This document shows, piece by piece, positions 1 to 12,109 of a stretch of DNA of 64,000 nucleotides (within the stretch, counting starts at the first letter, position 1; every line of letters starts with the position of its first letter). The notes beneath the pieces are model-generated. The model ran no database searches. It saw only the letters and a list, made by a program, of their open reading frames with translations, and was not told the DNA's origin. The translations under genes were made by a program, and so were the position numbers. The stretch lies in the NCBI GenBank assembly GCA_001557505.1, contig LSAX01000007.1:248001-312000 (forward strand), written 5' to 3'. This DNA comes from Reticulascus tulasneorum. Its lineage: Eukaryota > Ascomycota > Sordariomycetes > Glomerellales > Reticulascaceae.

Positions 1-1430
1 TGACGGGTGCTAGCGCCGTGGATACCTTCGACGTCTTTTACCCATAAAAGACCAGACCAGTGGGCGGTGCCGCATTCAGCACCGAGTAATTACTGCGTAT
101 ATATAATCATGATCCGGTTCATAATTCTCCCAGAGCATTCCCGGAGATACAGAGATCTGTACCTTGAGTTACGCGCACAACGGACACCCAATCATAACTA
201 CACTTGCCACTGTCCGATCCCTGTAACATGAATGGTTCAAGTTGTTCGTCCAAAAACTTGCCAGTCCTTGGCGTGGCTTAGCCAATGGCCCAGTACTCCC
301 TGTTTCCTGTGCGAAGGGACTTGCCTCCATCTGCGGTCGCAGCAACATCTTGAGATGTGGAGCAATCATTTCATCCCCGGTACCGCTGTCCTCAGGGTAA
401 AAGGCGCTTGCCAAAAGATAATACGATCGAATACGTCTTTCTGTATATGGCACCACTACGTCGGATATGCTCCGGGTGGAACACCTAGTCAGTCATTATG
501 TTTCTAGCTCGGCGTTCTTCATGATAATTCGCAATTTCTAGCCACTCGTTATCTCGTGTTTGACGTTTCCAAGGACTTCTTTGAGTCTCTGAGCGATGTA
601 TGTCGGGAAGCGACTTTAGCTGTCATGGCTTAACCATGTTCAATTACTTACGTTATTCCAGAATGTGCTTGCACTTACCTCTCACCGAGGAAGCGGATGG
701 GATGCTGAACCCCCGGGGCGAAGGAGAGAACTTCGAAGTTGTGGTTAGTTCACAGCTGTAGGAATCGGGATTGACTAGCCTTCTTCCATTAAGTAATTTT
801 AGACACAGCATTACTCCCGTTATTTCTTATGCGCTTCAGTATCCATGAAGGGCTTGGTTATTGCCGTTCCTAACCCTCTTCCGTAGGCCTTGTTATAATG
901 ACTGTGACAAGACTGACCATTTGGAAATAAATCGAGCTGAAGCCAAGCTAGTATTGAGGGCAAAGGCGTCTCACTATGCATGCCCTTGGCGTTGTTTTAT
1001 AATCATGTACATAGGTTTGACGTCCGCAGGATTATAAACGATCTCTAGCTAGGCTAGACCTGATCTGGCGGAAACTTCCCTTTCGGGATGTATTGACCTG
1101 TGTGGTGCAGCAAGCATGACGCAGCGTTTCCAAGCCAAATTTCTGTGAACTGGACCAAACCGAAATTCCTTTCCTTTTTAGGCGTAAATTTCATAATACG
1201 GACATCGAGTGTTTTGTGTGGCACCACAAGCTTTGATGACAATTGTCCCTGCTTTACAATCCGTCAAAACCCGACATTCAATAACAAGCAGCCCATGGGG
1301 TATAAGAAGGATGAGGCCTCAGCGGCTGTGATGAACCTCATTCCCAGGCACATATCATCTTCTACTTATTCTCAACTGTATATCCAAGGCCAAAAGAATT
1401 TAAGCAATAGCCACTCCGCAATCCTTAGCA
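1..1430. other. No gene assigned
   Basis: No recognisable protein family, splice pattern or RNA gene was seen here. A 95-codon minus-strand frame at 169-456 is open but does not resemble a family I know and has no convincing exon context. The stretch is treated as intergenic or as an unrecognised remnant. Confidence 0.4.
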
Positions 1431-2345
1431 ATGTCGTCTACACAGACAGCAACAACATCATACGTCGATGCTGCTAATGGCGTTCGATTCGCATACTGAC
1501 GATTCGGCAAGCCTACCGGCATTCCGCTTGTTCTAAACTTCTTTTACCGCTCCAGCATGGACTTTTGGGATCCGCAACTGATCAACAATCTGGCAGCCGC
1601 ACGGCCTGTGATACTCTTCGACCAGGCTGGTGTCGGTCGCAGCTCTGGCACAGTTCCCCTGACATATCAGGGATGGGCCGATGACCAAATCGCCTTCACC
1701 AATGCCTTGGGTTTGAAGAAATTTGATCTCCTCGGATTCTCCATGGGAGGCGCAGCAGCGCAGATGGTTGCCCTCACGGCACCGCATCTTGTTCGCAAAC
1801 TCATCCTCGATGGCACCACTGCCTCTATTCCTTCGGCCAGCTCAGATTTGAGCGGTATCGTCTGGCCTCGCGAAGCGCCACCGCCAGAACCTATCAAGGT
1901 TCTCAGCGAGTCCGGAAACGACCCGGCTGATGTACAGCACGCTATGGCATTTTCCTTCTTTTATGATGACGAGTTTGGCCGCGCGGCATGCCAGAAATAC
2001 TGGAATCGACTTCATGAGCGAAAAGTGGCCAACGAGCCTCTTCAGCTTGACTTCGTCGGTCCCGACGGCACGTCTCGACAGATGGCTTCATTTGGCGACT
2101 GGATCCTGCCGAATTCTAATAATTCGTTTGACCGACTGGGAGAACTGAAGATGCCTGTGTTGGTCCAGAATGGTGATAAAGATGTCCTCGTACCAACAAG
2201 CTTAAGCTGGGAACTATCGGTCAGGATTCCATCAGCGCAGTTGATCATATATCCACATTCCGGGCATGGTTTCTTGTTTCAACATGCCGAGCTGGTTGCC
2301 TCGCACATCAACCAGTTCTTAGATGGTGGGGATCTCGAGTTTTGA
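1431..2345 (+). pseudogene. Alpha/beta hydrolase with premature TGA
   Basis: Alpha/beta-hydrolase fold enzyme of the small soluble esterase/haloperoxidase-like type. The nucleophile elbow GFSMGG lies about 105 residues into the frame, and the typical start of the fold (NNLAAARPVILFDQAGVGRS) precedes it. A late Asp (NGDKDVLVP) and the terminal His (HSGHGF) complete a plausible Ser-Asp-His triad. The natural ATG at 1431 opens with a family-like amino terminus, but codon 23 is TGA (1497-1499). The same frame then runs on without a break to the stop at 2343-2345, and the next ATG is at 1557. Full length would be about 305 codons, normal for the family. Either this is a nonsense allele, translation restarts at 1557 without the first strand, or the TGA (followed by C, a leaky context) is read through. 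Substrate unknown. Confidence 0.7.
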
Positions 2346-2933
2346 GGTCTTTGAGTAGGGATAGCGCTCCATTGTTGGATTGGAAGTGGAGACACTGATC
2401 CATAATTAGGATTCGTGAGCTTGGTATATGCTCGGTGGTTCTTGATCTCTTTAGACACGTTTTACGCAGCAGAATTATAATTATGGTTTCTTTTGACTGG
2501 CCATGGCAACAACAATACGTCCTCAAGTGAAATAATGGAGGAATCGTCCTAAGAAATAGCTTAGGGTGTCAGCAAAGTTGGGTCGAACTGAATATGAACT
2601 ATATGCCTATTGTTGTTTAGCGAGTGGTAAGTAACTTAAAGTAGACCTGTAAATAGTAACCAGCCCCTCCCCCAAATCCAGCCAGAAAAAACAAAGGAGG
2701 GGCAATTCCCATATCCCGCCCAATTAATAATCGGGAGTGGCTAATCCCCTTGTGCTGCAGCCCTTCGTTAGGACCTCTCAGGACCTGCAGACTACATTAA
2801 TTGGACATGCTTAAAGTACTGCAATGAGTCTTTAAACATTTCTTTACTTGAATATTATCAGTCTCATATTGCTTTCTGCACTGTTGATGCATTTTCCCTG
2901 GCTTTAAAAGTATCCTACGAGCGAGCGTGCGAC
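2346..2933. other. Intergenic, nothing assigned
   Basis: Only short open frames with no family resemblance are present. The stretch is rich in A/T runs and contains no tRNA-like or repeat structure that I could see. Confidence 0.4.
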
Positions 2934-4618
2934 ATGCCCGTACCAAAAACAAAAGAGGCGGTACCCTTATTTCTCGCCCATAAAGGATGGAGCAGAAAGC
3001 GTGATGACCAAACTATGCCACTTCCTGCCCCAGTGCAGGATGGAGTCGGTGCTGGACTAATTAGGGGTACTACCGAATGTTATTCCTACAAGAATGTATC
3101 GAAATCACGCCTCCGGGCGGGTGACGTACCCCAAACATTCACGTTCATCAACCGCACAACCGATCACAGATACAAGCCGCAACGAGCCTTTTCTCATATA
3201 TCTCGGAGCCGGAACCAAGTTCGCCACGAGGAGCAGTCAGATCAAGACCCGCGAGGCAAAGAAATAAGTCCTGCGATCAATATTCCTTCAAGCATATCGG
3301 CTCTGCAGCAGTTCCCGGCATATGATGTTCCTCCTTCGATATCTCACCATCTCATTCTCTATATAAACTATTGTGAGTCGTATGTGTCACAATTAAGCCG
3401 CTTAGCCAGTAACACAGTTACCAAGATGTCCATTCGATATCTGTAATAGTCTATCCACTGTCGCCTCTCCTGTTCTTCAACCCTGCCCAGCGAGACTGGC
3501 TGCTAATCGCGCTCGCAGACGAAGTCTGGTTTTTCACTATCCTCTACGTCTCGGCCAGCACACTGGCTTCCATTACAGGGTCCAAAAAGAGCCACCAGGA
3601 CGCCTCTGGCTTGTTTGATGAGGCCCTGCGGCGACTGAAAGACCGGCTTGCGGCAGGGATCATCTCAGACGCCACGTTAGGCGCTGTTTCATGTCTGGCT
3701 ATGATGGATGTATGACTATACCACCCATAACTGATTTAGTGCTTCCGGAGGAATAACTGTAGGCTGCATTGCTGATCAAAGTTAGGCTTCAGAAGGCTCT
3801 TACCATAGCTCATGGCTCCACGCCCTCGGCCTAGCCGAAATGCTACGAATGAGAGGGGGACTACTAGCTGTTGACAGGAGATTGCGAGCAAAAGTTCAAA
3901 GGTTTCTAAAGGTTCTTACGTATTTGTGTGCTATAGAATTACCAGCTCACTATTCTCGTCTAGGGGAATCCTTAACGTCTCAATGGATTTGGATAAGCGA
4001 CTTCTCCTTTCAAGCACTCCACAGCCTGTCTCCATCTTGCAGCAAGCAACAAAAAATGAGTCAGCGGGCAGTGCTATACAATACCTATTACTATCACAAA
4101 TGCACCCAGAATTGATCAGCATCTTTAGACGCGTTTCGAACTGGAGCCGATCTGTCGACGAAGCCTTCAGGGATGAGACCAGACTTGATCCGATTTCTTT
4201 TGACGAAGACGTTCTTAGTCTTCAGCAACAACTCATTGTTTTGGATTTGCCAGACACGGACACATTTCAAAGCGCCTTGCGAATCGGCCTACTTCTTTAC
4301 CTTAAGTCCCTGACAAGACCAATAATGCAGCTACCAGCGACATCGTCAGGGCTCGTGCGCAAGCTCCACGTGCTCCTCAATCAAGCCGTCAGACTATCAG
4401 GGATACTGAAGATATGGCTGCTTCCTATGGGCGGGATGGCGCCATCCAGGTCTACTGGGGAGCTTGACTGGTTTATTAAAGGGATTGCTGAATTTTCGGT
4501 GGAATTGAACGACTTGGAACGAAGCTGGGACGCCATCCGAGGGACGCTGAATAGTCTTTTATGGATTGGCAAAGTTCATGACACTATTGGCAAAGCACTA
4601 TGGTTGCAAGGGGCATGA
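2934..4618 (+). CDS. Fungal-specific transcription-factor-domain protein, no zinc cluster seen
   Basis: The segments resemble the Fungal_trans_2 (DUF3468-type) regulatory family. An amino-terminal stretch contains a 'FINRTTDH...R' block like the arginine-rich motif of this family. A helical domain follows, with segments around 'NPAQRDWLLIALADE' and 'WLHALGLAEMLRMRGG', then a carboxy-terminal helical region ending at 4618. Exons read well as 2934-3372, 3450-3709 (intron donor GTGAGT, acceptor TAG at 3449) and 3786 to about 3909. The last segment, about 3926-4618, is in another frame, and I could not find an intron that joins it cleanly, so a frameshift is possible. No Zn2Cys6 motif is present upstream, as is true of many members of this family. 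The start is uncertain (ATGs at 2934 and 3015). Likely nuclear; target genes unknown. Confidence 0.55.
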
Positions 4619-4681
4619 AGACTGTTGCGACGCTAGAAAACTAGAAAGGATAACGAATGGAAATTCTCTACTAGACGAGTA

Positions 4682-6018
4682 TTACCGGACAATATCCACC
4701 AAATCAGGTGCCAATCCCCATCCAGTCCCGCTTCCAATATTCCCGAGTTCTCCTAACTTTCCCTCGGCAGTGATGAAATAGACGCGAACAGAACCGTCTT
4801 TGGCTGTCACAGACAAGGGAGCTGCATAGTCCCGCGTCTGGATGAAAGACCTCGCGTAGTAGAAGCCATCATATTCTGACCCGCCCCATGTTGCTAGCGT
4901 TACCTACAGGGTCGGTCACGGAGAATCAGCGATTGTACGGATGCATAGAGTCGTGACGGCGTCTAAGAGAGATGGAAACTTTACGCACCTGATTGAAAAT
5001 CTGCCGGTTCAACTGCCAGAACTGTGCAGTCAATCCCGAGATCTCGGGAACGCCAGGCACGATCGCGCTCATGACAGCTGCGAATGAAACCAGCGGAGGC
5101 GCATTCTCGACCTGGGTGCCTATGGGAACTATTCAGCATGGCTCGTAGCGACCACAAAGAAGCTCTATTACAGCCCCCACTTACGAAAGTTCCACTGGCT
5201 GTTCAACCACCTCATCTCCAAGATGGGGCCGATGGCACCGGTGCCCTGGTAATAGATGTGCTGGTTCTGATCGTCCTGGAAGGAGGTAATGTCGCTGCCG
5301 GGCAGGACGCCACCGATGCTTGGCCCACCACCAGCCTCATCGAGACAGCCGGAGCTTCGCCACAGGCAGCGCTTAATGCTGTTGGCCGAGTCCTGATACC
5401 AGATGGTGATCTGCCCAGCGGGGTTCAAATAAGCAGTCATGCCGCGAGACCCAGAGTATACGTCACGATTCATGAGTCGCGCCGCTGACCTAGAAAGGCA
5501 TCGCGTGTCAGCATCATAGATAGAGATAGGGGGAGCCCAGGATATCCGGGGGTGGTCAGCGATGCCCTTTGCCGCGGCAACAGAACTTACCACACGCCCG
5601 TATCGCTACGAACTGTTTCGACCAACTTGTTGTTCACAGACACGTAGAAGAGATAAATCTAGAAGCAATAAGCTTTAGAGCTCGCTGGTATGATCACAGC
5701 CAATGCGAAGTAGCTCACCTCGCCCTTAGAAGGATACGAAACAGCTGCCATGGGAGTTCCAATCTTCGGTCGATATTCAGCAGTCGCCGATGACGGGCTT
5801 GCATAGCGCCAGCCGAGATTGGTCCACCGCAGCTCGATAAGAGGGTTAGTCGGATTGCTGCTTTGATAGAACACAACGGGGTAAAAGCCTTCGCTTGGTG
5901 CTACGCAAGATGCAAGCCTCCCGTCTAAAAGAAGGGCGCCAGGTCCCTGGGCTTGGATGCTGGTGAATCCAAACACCCAAAAGGCAAGTAGGAATGCATT
6001 AAAGAAAGGCAACTTCAT
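4682..6018 (-). CDS. Secreted beta-propeller lectin-like protein
   Basis: A five-exon gene: 5719-6018, 5591-5658, 5185-5489, 4989-5119 and 4682-4903, read on the minus strand and joining to 342 codons. The first 24 residues (MKLPFFNAFLLAFWVFGFTS...) are a clear signal peptide. The mature protein has several similar blade-like units with the pattern 'x-I-x-[VIF]-Y-[FY]-x(5-8)-[LI]-x-E', for example around IYLFYVSVNNKLVE, ITIWYQDSANSIKR and VRVYFITAEGKLGE. This is the look of the fungal fucose-specific lectin family (Aleuria aurantia lectin type, a six-bladed propeller), and the length fits. Sugar specificity cannot be read from the sequence, because the Arg/Glu/Trp fucose contacts are only partly conserved. 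Such lectins act outside the cell or in the wall. It is transcribed divergently from the neighbouring multicopper oxidase. The donor and acceptor choices all follow GT-AG. Confidence 0.65.
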
Positions 6019-6918
6019 AGTGGGTAGTGGTGCTCGGGTCGGAGACCTTGCTGATCATTGAATTGTATGCGCTAGAGTGGCTACGCGAGATGGGACCGTT
6101 TGATCATATGTATCATTTTGGCCATAGTTCGAATCGCATCGGACTTGGGCCGAGACACATGGCGAGACAGGCGAGAGTGCCACGAGTCCAACGTTGGTCA
6201 GCTGGCCAGAAATACAACAACAGATGGCAGCTGAAAGCTCAGGACGGCATTTTGTGCTTATAAGCAACCAAAGCGAGAAGAAGATTTTCCTTACACGACG
6301 CACAAGAACAGTTGACCATCAGTAGTCCTGCTGAGACGTAGTGCTTGGCATAAGCGCAAGCGCCACCCCGCACTGGCCCAAAGGAGGCAGACACCATCTC
6401 TAGGGCTGAGCTACGACCTGGGGATGCATTTCGTGGCTGGCTGTCATGGCAGTACTTCAGGAAAATCGAGTTCTCCAGCTACCAACAAGCGCCACCGTTG
6501 TAACCGCAATCGTTTCTTGTTCCGCGGAGATGCTCGCACTACAGCCCGAGACGGTCCCATCGGCCAAAAGCAGCGCCGGTTGGACTGCTACATTGTGAGT
6601 ACCGTGGCTGCTTCGTTGGTCAGTCAATCAAAATGAGATTTCAGCAGTGGAACTGAGACAATATTTGACGACTGTGGAGCTGAATACAGTTACACTGAAG
6701 GCACGGTTCTAGCTGATGGAACACGCAAGCAGGTATGGTCAGCTGTATGATTGTGAAGGTTGTTACACTCGGAAGACACGATGATCTAGAGCGGGTAAGC
6801 GGCGACAGTCTCGTCGTGGGCCATGATATATCAACATCTAGAAACAGATTGGATCCATGGCTCTGGTCCTGTTCTCATACTTTCATCAAGCACACATCCC
6901 AACAATTTTCTACCCAAG
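6019..6918. other. Divergent intergenic region between lectin and oxidase genes
   Basis: About 900 bp separates two genes for secreted proteins that point away from each other. It could serve as a shared promoter region. Short frames inside it have no family resemblance, and I saw no clear TATA box or repeat. Confidence 0.4.
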
Positions 6919-9384
6919 ATGAAGCTCCCGATTTTGTTTTCCCTGATGGGAAGTATTCACCTGGCATCAGCCATTCCTCAGCCTGTTGTTCATCGCCAGG
7001 CCACGCAGGACTTACCAACCAAAGTGCCGGCACCGGCTGTCTATGCCGTCGACCTGGATTGGACGGTAACAGTCACCACGAAGACCGTTGCCCCGGACGC
7101 AACGTTGGTCAGGATCCCGGCAACGACAAGTTTAGCAGCACCGGTGACGGCCACACTCATGGGCATTAAAAGCACTGGCGTGTTTCATTGGCCGCCGCCT
7201 GATGTCACGGCCACCGTTGGTCAACGGATCAGAATCAAGCTGAAGAACGAGCTCTCTACACTTAACGTAAAGAACGAACAGGAAGAAGTAACACTGCACT
7301 TCCATGGACTGTACCAGGAAAATGGGTACGGGTTCATGGATGGGCCAGAGAATGTCGCACAATGGTAAGATGCCACACCCGGAGTATAGCCATTTTCGTT
7401 GTTAAACATACATTAGCGGTATCGAAAAGGACAAGACTTTCATCTACGACTTCCCCGCCACGCGTGCAGGCACGTACTGGATCCACAGCCATGATCCCGG
7501 CCAGTATCCCAAGGGTCTTCGCACTGCTCTGATCATAAAAGAAGCGGCGGATTCCGCCTACGTGGCGGATAATACCGTGACTCTTTCTGATTGGTAAGCT
7601 CTCTTTACAAATCGAAGCTAAGAGCGACCAGAAATAGCTCTTAACTCCCTACAGGTATCCCGACTTTTGGAGGACTGAGCAGATCTACCGTCAAAACGTA
7701 TATAGTCTACCATGGTATGAAGCCTGTGGTCTCGGAGTCGAGGTTATTGGGCCTGCGTTTGGTGAGTTCCTGACCCAGTGCTATCACTTTGATATTCCCA
7801 GCTGACCCAAGCTCCAACGCAGCTGCTACTTTTAACGATTACGTTCCTGGCATTCACACGAGTAAACCAAGACTTTTCAAGGTCAACAGCGGCCCAAATA
7901 GATTCAGGTTCATCAACCTCAGCGCACTCTCGGGGTTCTACATTCAATTCGAGGACCACAGGGTCACCGTCATCGAGCTTGATGGAGTCCTTGTGGATGC
8001 TCCCACGGACACCGCAGGATTCGTGGTAATGCCCGGCCAGAGAGCAAGCGTCGTCTTGAAATCCGTAGACAATAGGACATCTGGCAACTACCGTATCGTG
8101 GCCGCCATTGGTAAGTAAGCCATGAGAGTCGTCCTCCCTGCCTAATGCTAATGCACGCCAAGATCCCAAATTCGTGCCGAATGGCGACAGCGAAAACTGC
8201 AAGCTACCCAATAAGGACCAGCACATCACTACATACACATGGGGATGCTTCTACTATGGAGATAATGAGCCAACGGAATGCCCAGCACCAGAGGAAAACA
8301 AATTCCCTTTCATTAAGTATAAGGTGGACTCGCCACCGGGTAACCCTCGACTACATCTGTCGCTGAATGCCCCGTGGCACTGGGACTTGCAGACGCCAGC
8401 AGCATATCCGTGGGACTATAACGAGAAAGTGCTACGTGCAAAAGCCGGCCAGCCCGGATTGTTACGTGAGCAGTTGGTGAATCCTAGTAAACAGAATGTA
8501 CATTTTCTCTTCATCAAGGACTACGGGAATCCAGACGATATTCTGAACTTTGGTTATGGCTCCCTAAACTTTGGCACCGAAGCTAAGGAGTTGTAAGTAT
8601 TGACAACCGTGCCGGTGTAGAATATGAGGACTTCTTATGCTAACGGAGGCTCGTAGATGGGTTGCGCCGCCGGCAGATAAGGGGCCGGGCTTCATGCGAG
8701 CCGTTCAGGCCTCGAACGCAAATTTTAACCAGGCATCATCTTATGGCGCTATTAGCAACACCATCATCGTCGAGAATGTGGACGATATCGTCTGGCTGAT
8801 AATAGAGACGGGTAACGGAGATCATCCGAGTAAGTTCACAAATAATTCAGGAGACACCACCACAGATGCAAGCTGCTGACAAGACGTACCAACAAGTGCA
8901 CTTGCACGGTCACCACTTCCAGGTTCTATACCGGGGCTTCGAAGACCCAGCCAGCATCAGCGCATACCGCGCCGCAGCTGACGCTTACAAGGCCGCGCCG
9001 GGGACGGAAGTGCCGGCGGAGTGGGAGAAGTTCCGGGCGGCGGTCCAACTCGTCACGCCGGCAAAGCCAGTGACGCGCGACACGATCGTAGCGCACAAGC
9101 ACCAGTTCATGATCATCGCGTTCAAGGCCGACAACCCTGGGGTGTGGGCTCTGCACTGCCACAACGACTTCCACGCCAGCTCCGGCATGATGAAACAGGT
9201 GGTCGTGGCGCCGACGAAGCTGAGGCAGATGGTCGGCACATGGGACATTTCTGGCGGTGCCATATCGTACTCAAAGCCGGCGGGTGGGAATACAGACCAG
9301 GTAGTGATAGATTCGTTGATCCGGAATGTGCAACAGTGCCATCCCGGTTCGGAGCGGCCACCGGATGCCACTTGGCACCGATGA
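6919..9384 (+). CDS. Secreted multicopper oxidase (Fet3/ascorbate-oxidase-like)
   Basis: Oxidises phenols or metal ions with four coppers and reduces O2 to water; the protein is probably secreted. Seven exons: 6919-7364, 7417-7593, 7655-7761, 7802-8110, 8163-8592, 8657-8829 and 8897-9384, giving 709 residues. A signal peptide follows the ATG at 6919. All four copper signatures are present: HFHGL (exon 1), HSH (exon 2, WIHSHDPGQ), HPMHLHGHHF spanning the last splice junction, and HCHNDFHASSGMM near the end with the type-1 Cys and a Met in the axial position. The 'MDG...QC' context resembles Fet3/ascorbate oxidases more than basidiomycete laccases. The protein is longer than most laccases (about 580), with an extended N-terminal region and an alanine-rich insert before L4. 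No carboxy-terminal membrane anchor is seen, so it is not a typical plasma-membrane ferroxidase. Substrate not determined. Confidence 0.9.
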
Positions 9385-9462
9385 TGGTTTTGATGTAGGC
9401 TAACTGGTATCATATCATCAACAGATAATATACCAGCCTAAGATTAGAAGTAGGAGCTCACT

Positions 9463-10330
9463 AAAAGTCCGGGTGAGCGCTAGTCAGATCTGACATTGCC
9501 ATCTGGAACGACGGCATGAGTGCGCTATCTTCCTGATCCTTCTCAATAGGCGCCGCCGATGCAAACTTCTCGGGCTGCGTCTTCCATCCTGATAGTCGAT
9601 CTTGAGACTTTATAGGCGTAAGAACTTAATGCCAAGAGAAATCTGTTTACCTAAAGTCTCAGATGCGCCACGAGATGGACGACCTTGACGTCGGGAAGAG
9701 GACCGGGGGCCGCAGCAACGACTGCCTTGATAGAAGGGATACTCTGTAACAGGTACCAAGTGCAAAGAGAGGATTGGAGGCTGCGTAACAAGGGCTATGG
9801 GATTTATGGCCATATTTGACTGGACGCATCTGGCTGGCGACTCTGCATTCTAGCCAGAAATCTTTCGTCCGGATAGACCTCCAGCCTAAACCAGCGCCCA
9901 TTTCTCACTGACCACGAAATCCAGGTGTTATTCTTAGACAACACCACTGTTAATCATCCCAGCAAGGCAGTTCTTAAAAGCTAGATCTTGACATTGTAGT
10001 CCTCGCGTTTAGAGGGGTTTGCCTGTGCGGCATCGTAAAGCTTGAGCCGTGTCGCATGATGCTGTAGTTCTCGAACATAATGGTAAAGAAGATTGTGAGG
10101 TCGAAGCGGCAATGTGCTTTTAGTCAGGGTCCTAAAGTTCTGTCAACTCACTTGGTGCAAACCGAGCTCTCCTAGTCTAGCCTGGTTGTGTCTGGCCCAC
10201 CGCTCAGACTGTGACCAGGCGTTAGTGGGGTCCCAGTTATCGGGTTACATCAGTCGCCCAATCGAGTTGTGTAGGATGGAATGCCATAAACGGAGAAGCC
10301 TTGCAGCTAGCTACAAGGAGCGTACTCGCT
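9463..10330 (-). pseudogene. Decayed minus-strand gene, family unknown
   Basis: Several stretches on the minus strand read as ordinary hydrophilic protein but are broken by stops. The longest runs from about 10310 down to 9981 in one frame. It contains blocks such as PDNWDPTNAWSQSERWAR and PLRPHNLLYHYVRELQ and is interrupted by TAA (complement of 10245-10247) and TGA (10143-10145) before a TAG at 9981-9983. The same frame is coding-like again near 9940-9800. A final segment ending at 9463 (…SAHPDF then TAG) follows a GT-AG intron. No family is recognised. The signal is protein-like composition rather than homology, so confidence is modest. Confidence 0.4.
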
Positions 10331-10486
10331 TATACCAGTGGGGAAGCCCTGAGGATTGAGAAGCCACCATTTAAAGTCGTATGCAAGTGACGTTGTAGAA
10401 AAGTCAATCACATCCGGCACACGCATTTTCAGACATTGCAAGATCATACCTTCACAGATTAGCCAATAATCAAGGATATCAACAGC

Positions 10487-11394
10487 ATGCAGGATACAAG
10501 GATCGAGTATGGTTCAATTCCGTTTGACCTTTTTGCCTTGGTGAGACTCACGAACTGAATGGATTGTCTATGATCTTGTCAGCATCCTGAACCGGTGAAA
10601 ATAGGAATTTTGGGACTATTCAGAGGGACCGGAAGGTGATGATCGACAGTGGATTCAGCTCGGCAAACGGTTTCTGTCACGTCCTCCAATCGAAAGAATG
10701 GTAAGTGCCATGATGCCTAGTCATTTCATTCAATGCAGTAACTGGTCTTTCCTAGCCGTGGCATTTGGCAAGTTACGAAATTCGTGACCCAAGTCCCGAG
10801 AGCACACCGCCTCCATTTATCACAGCAGAAAATATTGCCCGAGTCTTCCAGGGCGGCCGGCGACAAACCGCTATCGAGCGACTTCTTGGTAGGCCCAACC
10901 TAGGAGTCTCCGATCCTATATGGCTTCGCACATGCTATAAACCTGAGCTCCAAGAACGCTACGATCAACTAGTTACGGTTGATGCAAATAACATCTTGGA
11001 TGATCCCGAGCTATACGACTTGGGAAGTAGTCGGGAAGCGATCCTGGCGGGGATTTTGAATCGGGTGCCGTCCATCTGCGATAGCTACACAGGATCCGTC
11101 CGCGAGGATTACGAGTTTATGATGATTCCTGAGGACGGCACCGAGACTGAACTAACGAGAGCATCTAACCGGGTCTGTAGGGCGATATTCGTCGCAGATG
11201 AGGCTGCTATCCTAGGGGTGTATATTCAAATTCTCTGGCTCAACAGCATGGGCAGTTGCGTTTGGCATAATAAAATAATACCTAGCGAGTTTGAGGGGCT
11301 TATGGGCGCATTTATGGACGGGTATAGTCTAGAGGAAGCCATTGAAACTCATGGTCTGTTTGACAATCCGGGCGGAGATGACTTGTCTGAGTAG
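10487..11394 (+). CDS. Hypothetical protein, 262 residues
   Basis: A three-exon gene: 10487-10540, 10605-10700 and 10756-11394 join in phase to 263 codons. Introns are GTGAGA...TAG and GTAAGT...TAG. The long last exon has no ATG at its start, so the two upstream exons decide the model; they begin at an ATG at 10487 in a plausible context. The protein is acidic with no signal peptide or membrane segment. It has a block of short acidic and aromatic motifs (DDRQWIQLGKRFLSRPPIE, then a proline-rich link PESTPPPF) and a carboxy-terminal acidic end. I do not recognise the family. It lies between two decayed genes on the opposite strand. Confidence 0.6.
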
Positions 11395-12109
11395 GCAGTG
11401 AAGATGAGGGACAGGGGTGACGTTCAATGATCAACCGAGCCGTTGGTGTTTTTTTATTTACAACTAAACAAATTGTCCTTGTGATATCCCTTGAAGCATT
11501 CTGTGGACGACAGATGGGCAGCGTAGTGCTCGCTGGGATAGGCCCAGTTGTCTCGGTATGGCAGTAAACGTTCAGCAACGGTGCGCACTACTCACTGAGC
11601 AGGTCCCATTAAACCTCTTCATCATAATCCTTGTCGGTAACAGGGCAGAAGGTTGCGTCTTTTCGAATTGGTCTAGGCCGAGACATTCTCTATCAGGGTC
11701 AGTGTCGGCGTTGTTGGAGTTGTCATCAAAGTCCTACTGGTAGCGTCCGAGCTTGTGGCATGGTCCCTGACTCAGGAGCGCAAAGGGAGACTTCACGTAT
11801 CAGTCCAGATCGTGTTCACAATATCGTCATATGAATCTGAACCAGGAGGCCTATTGAGAATGACTGCCAACTTCCTTTTTGTCTACTTACGGAAGATCGA
11901 GGGACAAAGAACAACATACGACATACAGATGGAGCGCCCCTCAGGGGAACATAAATTGTTGCCATGGGAGTGGATTACGGGATTCTAGAAGCTCTGTCTC
12001 ACTTGCTCTGCAGCTTTTTTCGTCCTCCTCCAGCTAATTGTCTGCAACTCGGCATGCATCATGTCACAAGCCCCTTATTTGGCAGCGAAGCGGCTCCTCG
12101 CTCTAATCC
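11395..12109. other. Unassigned stretch, weak coding-like signal on minus strand
   Basis: Minus-strand frames around 11,600-11,960 look faintly protein-like, with GTAAGT and TAG splice-like sites, but no consistent exon chain could be built. No plus-strand gene is supported. Confidence 0.25.

Noticed and set aside
5084..5488. Plus-strand 134-codon frame over the lectin gene
   Set aside because: It overlaps the exons of the five-exon minus-strand gene, whose joined length is in phase and which has a signal peptide.
8830..8872. A 43-nt intron in the multicopper oxidase that would replace the first His of the HPxHLHGH motif
   Set aside because: A 67-nt intron (8830-8896) with a CTGAC branch-like site restores the canonical motif and keeps phase, so it is preferred.
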